Origin: Flavobacteriales bacterium
Lineage (GTDB): Bacteria; Bacteroidota; Bacteroidia; JACJYZ01
Direction of reading: 5' to 3'
Length of the DNA: 64,000 bases
Assembly (NCBI GenBank): GCA_020635855.1
Contig: JACJYZ010000002.1
Coordinates: 806,001-870,000, forward strand
The position numbers and the translations under genes are program-made. Position 1 is the first letter of the stretch. Every line of letters begins with the position of its first letter. The notes beneath the pieces were generated by a model. It saw only the letters and a list, made by a program, of their open reading frames with translations. It was not told the DNA's origin and ran no database searches. This document shows positions 61,912-64,000 of this stretch, one piece after another.

Positions 61912-62882
61912 CCATGAGACAAGGTGGCATGAAACCGGGTGTATGGATTGGGGCATTGTTGCTGCTTGCTTTGCCGTTTATGGGTCGTGGACAGCAGTTG
62001 CCGGTGTTCAGTCATTACATGTTTAATCGTGTGTTGCTGAATCCTGCCGTTGCCGGTTCAGACCCTTTTATCAATATTCAACTGAACCATCGCAGCCAGT
62101 GGGTGGGCTTTGAAGATGCGCCGGTAACGCAGGTGCTTAGCGGGCACGGTGTGTTACCCAATGGAAAGATGGGTGTGGGAGGTTATATGTTCAATGATGC
62201 TGCCGGGCCTTTTCACCGGATCGGGTTGAACCTGGCGTATGCTTACCATCTTCAGCTTGGAGAAGTGAACCTGGTCATGGGCCTGTCGGGCGGATTGCTT
62301 CAGTACAGTGTAGACGGAAGGCAAATGGAACTGTATGACGCCACCGACCAGTTGATAGACCTGAATACACGAGACAAAGACATCACCCCTGATGCCAACT
62401 TCGGGATGTATCTCTACAATGACAAGCTGCATGTGGGTATTTCAGCCCTGCACCTGCTGGAAGGGCGGTTGCAGTTTTTTAATGGCAAACCGCTCCCGGC
62501 ATCCATCCCGCTGGAGAATCACTACTACTTGATGGCCGGATATGAGATAGATACGCGGGGTAAACTCAAAGTGGAGCCTTCGTTATTGGTTCATGCGGTC
62601 AAGGCCAACCCTGTGCAGGTGCATGTGAACACGAACCTGTTGTTTGATGAAAAGATCTATGCCGGCATTTCTTACCGGACGGGTGATGCGGTGGTGTTGC
62701 TGGCCGGTGCGGTTATCAAGGAACACTTCAAGGTGATTTACTCTTATGATTTCCTGTATTCCTCATTAAGGTCATCCAACAGCGGATCGCATGAGATTAC
62801 GCTGGCATACAGTCTCGCTTACAAGAGCGGAGACGGGCCCCTGAAACGCAGATATAAGTTGAACCGGGTTCACGTCAATTAG
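61908..62882 (+). CDS. PorP/SprF family T9SS outer-membrane protein
   Basis: This 324-residue barrel protein has a signal peptide ending GRGQ, and the family start QLPVFSHYMFNRVLLNPAVAGS followed by NHRSQWVGFEDAP. It ends with the strand HEITLAYSLAYKS. SprF-like proteins work with the type B-tailed protein encoded just upstream, and tether or help its surface display. The ATG overlaps the upstream stop (ATGA). Confidence 0.92.
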   Translation: MTMRQGGMKPGVWIGALLLLALPFMGRGQQLPVFSHYMFNRVLLNPAVAGSDPFINIQLNHRSQWVGFEDAPVTQVLSGHGVLPNGKMGVGGYMFNDAAGPFHRIGLNLAYAYHLQLGEVNLVMGLSGGLLQYSVDGRQMELYDATDQLIDLNTRDKDITPDANFGMYLYNDKLHVGISALHLLEGRLQFFNGKPLPASIPLENHYYLMAGYEIDTRGKLKVEPSLLVHAVKANPVQVHVNTNLLFDEKIYAGISYRTGDAVVLLAGAVIKEHFKVIYSYDFLYSSLRSSNSGSHEITLAYSLAYKSGDGPLKRRYKLNRVHVN

Positions 62883-62929
62883 CCCGGTTTCCCTAAGCTG
62901 ATAATGTTTTGCGGGATCGGGGGAATGAG

Positions 62930-62937
62930 TATCTTTG
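62930..62937 (+). promoter_or_regulatory. -7 promoter box, wecB
   Basis: TATCTTTG, an exact match, 7 nt before the ATG at 62945; suggests a very short leader. Confidence 0.6.
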
Positions 62938-62944
62938 ACTCCCG

Positions 62945-64000
62945 ATGAAAAGTAAGGTATTGTTTGTTTTCGGTACAAGGCCGGAAGCCATTAAAATGGC
63001 ACCGGTTATACGCGAACTAAAGTTACACGGTACCGCATTGGATGTGAGGGTATGTGTGACTGCCCAGCACCGGGAAATGCTTGATCAGGTGTTGGAATTC
63101 TTCGAAATAACTCCCGAATACGATCTTGATATCATGAAGCCCGGTCAGGGATTGCATGGATTGACAGCGGCCGTGCTGCAGGAAGTAAAGCCTGTGTTGG
63201 ATGACTTCCAGCCAGATCTGGTGCTCGTTCATGGTGACACGACCACGACGATGGCCACCACTTTGTCTGCATTCTATAATCATGTGCCTGTTGGTCATGT
63301 TGAAGCGGGTTTGCGCACCTACGATATGCAGGCGCCTTTTCCGGAGGAAGCCAATCGTGTTTTAACGGGTAGACTTGCAACGTATCATTTTGCTCCCACT
63401 TCCCGCGCTGCAGATAATCTGACAAAAGAAGGTGTGGATAAGGCTGTTTTGACGGTCACCGGCAATACGGTCATAGATGCATTGCTTGAAAGCGTTACCA
63501 TTGTGAATGCCGATGGGTACCATCACCCCGAAATTTCTAACCTGCGTGACAAGGTGCCTGCAGGCAAAGACTGGGTATTGGTGACCGGCCACCGCAGGGA
63601 GAACTTCGGTTCCGGATTTGAGAACATTTGTATGGCCCTGCGGGAGCTGGCTCAAACCGAGGAAGTGGAGATCATTTACCCGGTGCACCTGAATCCGAAT
63701 GTGCAAGGCCCGGTTTACAAATACCTGGAAGGAATTTCCAATGTACACCTCATTTCACCTTTGTCTTATCCTGCATTTGTTTGGTTGATGGATAAATCAA
63801 GGTTGATTATTACAGACAGTGGTGGCGTGCAGGAAGAGGCTCCGAGTTTGGGTAAGCCTGTGCTTGTGATGCGTGAGACAACCGAGAGACCGGAAGCAGT
63901 GGAAGCAGGTACTGTGATTCTGGTGGGCACGGACAAGAACAAGATTGTAGATGAAGCCAGGAGTTTGTTGCAAGACAAAATGCGTTATGAACGCATGGCT
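62945..64000 (+). CDS. wecB: UDP-N-acetylglucosamine 2-epimerase (non-hydrolysing), 3' end outside window
   Basis: The 352 codons read from MKSKVLFVFGTRPEAIKMAPV to the window end without a stop; the family length is about 370-380, so only some 20-25 residues are missing. It has the two-Rossmann GT-B fold with VHGDTTTTMA, HVEAGLRTYD, GHRREN and TDSGGVQEEAPSLGKPVLVMRETTERPE. It converts UDP-GlcNAc to UDP-ManNAc for surface polysaccharide. It may open a polysaccharide cluster that continues past the window. Confidence 0.95.
   Translation, partial: MKSKVLFVFGTRPEAIKMAPVIRELKLHGTALDVRVCVTAQHREMLDQVLEFFEITPEYDLDIMKPGQGLHGLTAAVLQEVKPVLDDFQPDLVLVHGDTTTTMATTLSAFYNHVPVGHVEAGLRTYDMQAPFPEEANRVLTGRLATYHFAPTSRAADNLTKEGVDKAVLTVTGNTVIDALLESVTIVNADGYHHPEISNLRDKVPAGKDWVLVTGHRRENFGSGFENICMALRELAQTEEVEIIYPVHLNPNVQGPVYKYLEGISNVHLISPLSYPAFVWLMDKSRLIITDSGGVQEEAPSLGKPVLVMRETTERPEAVEAGTVILVGTDKNKIVDEARSLLQDKMRYERMA

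Noticed and set aside
1..64000. tRNA, rRNA, integrase, IS transposase or phage genes
   Set aside because: Reading both strands I found no cloverleaf with a TTCGA loop and CCA end, no rRNA segment and no transposase or integrase motif; the repeats are non-coding.

Overview
The window is a chromosomal segment of a Bacteroidota bacterium with roughly 50-55% GC, most likely an uncultured Flavobacteriales/Cytophagales-like lineage. Four lines of evidence support this. (i) Several type IX secretion (T9SS) genes are present: a plug-domain protein, PorT, PorP/SprF, a type A-tailed cargo protein and a gliding-motility-type CTD protein. (ii) There is a complete nqrABCDEF-apbE sodium pump. (iii) A TamL-type lipoprotein TamA is encoded. 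(iv) Promoters carry the Bacteroidota -7 box TAnnTTTG and Shine-Dalgarno sites are rarely visible. I see no phage, integrase, IS transposase, CRISPR array, rRNA or tRNA.

Layout. 1-3782: a truncated PAS histidine kinase, then a redoxin / cytochrome c / copper-monooxygenase-like operon whose cytochrome-monooxygenase gene is split by a frameshift. 3867-9672: methyltransferase, ZIP transporter, peroxiredoxin, MazG, a PagL-like lipid A deacylase coupled to a GIN-domain lipoprotein. 9794-18780: T9SS cargo protein, a small four-Cys membrane protein (NqrM-like), and the seven-gene Na+-NQR operon with its flavin transferase. 18904-22888: T9SS plug protein, ApaG, P5C dehydrogenase, FtsB/DivIC. 23170-30250: DinB protein, a frameshifted methyltransferase, a DUF6624-type protein, KatG, and FabF with a TetR regulator (a matched operator lies in front of each of the last two). 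30324-35607: small accessory genes, interrupted by palindromic repeats, ending in an AT-rich block of orphans. 36004-50847: methylmalonyl-CoA mutase catalytic subunit, TlpA, aminotransferase, heptose kinase, TrkH, UbiE, PorT, SpoU methyltransferase, TamL, class I aldolase, AccD. 50853-64000: outer-membrane protein, subtilase, threonine aldolase, a UvrD-like helicase-nuclease, a 1393-residue T9SS adhesin coupled to PorP/SprF, and a truncated WecB.

How it works together. Most genes are housekeeping or envelope functions: sodium-motive respiration (Nqr, UbiE), peroxide defence (AhpC, KatG), outer-membrane biogenesis (TamL, lipid A deacylase, heptose kinase, WecB) and T9SS export (plug, PorT, PorP/SprF and their cargo).

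The unusual content is mostly intergenic. Almost every gap longer than 250 bp is filled by several families of dispersed repeats: a composite element of about 150-190 bp made of three hairpins, a second element with two conserved blocks, nested palindromes of the CCACATAG/CTATGTGG type, GGCACGGATTTG-type palindromes, and arrays of degenerate 8-11 bp units. One array has entered the 3' end of a coding gene. Other points of interest are the two TetR operators, a CRP/FNR-like palindrome at katG, an overlooked 25-residue membrane ORF, and a group of genes whose -7 box lies only 4-10 nt before the start codon, implying leaderless mRNAs. I did not find a clear, wholly new multi-gene system; the composite repeat family and the sORF/transglutaminase-like/hydrolase operon are the best candidates.
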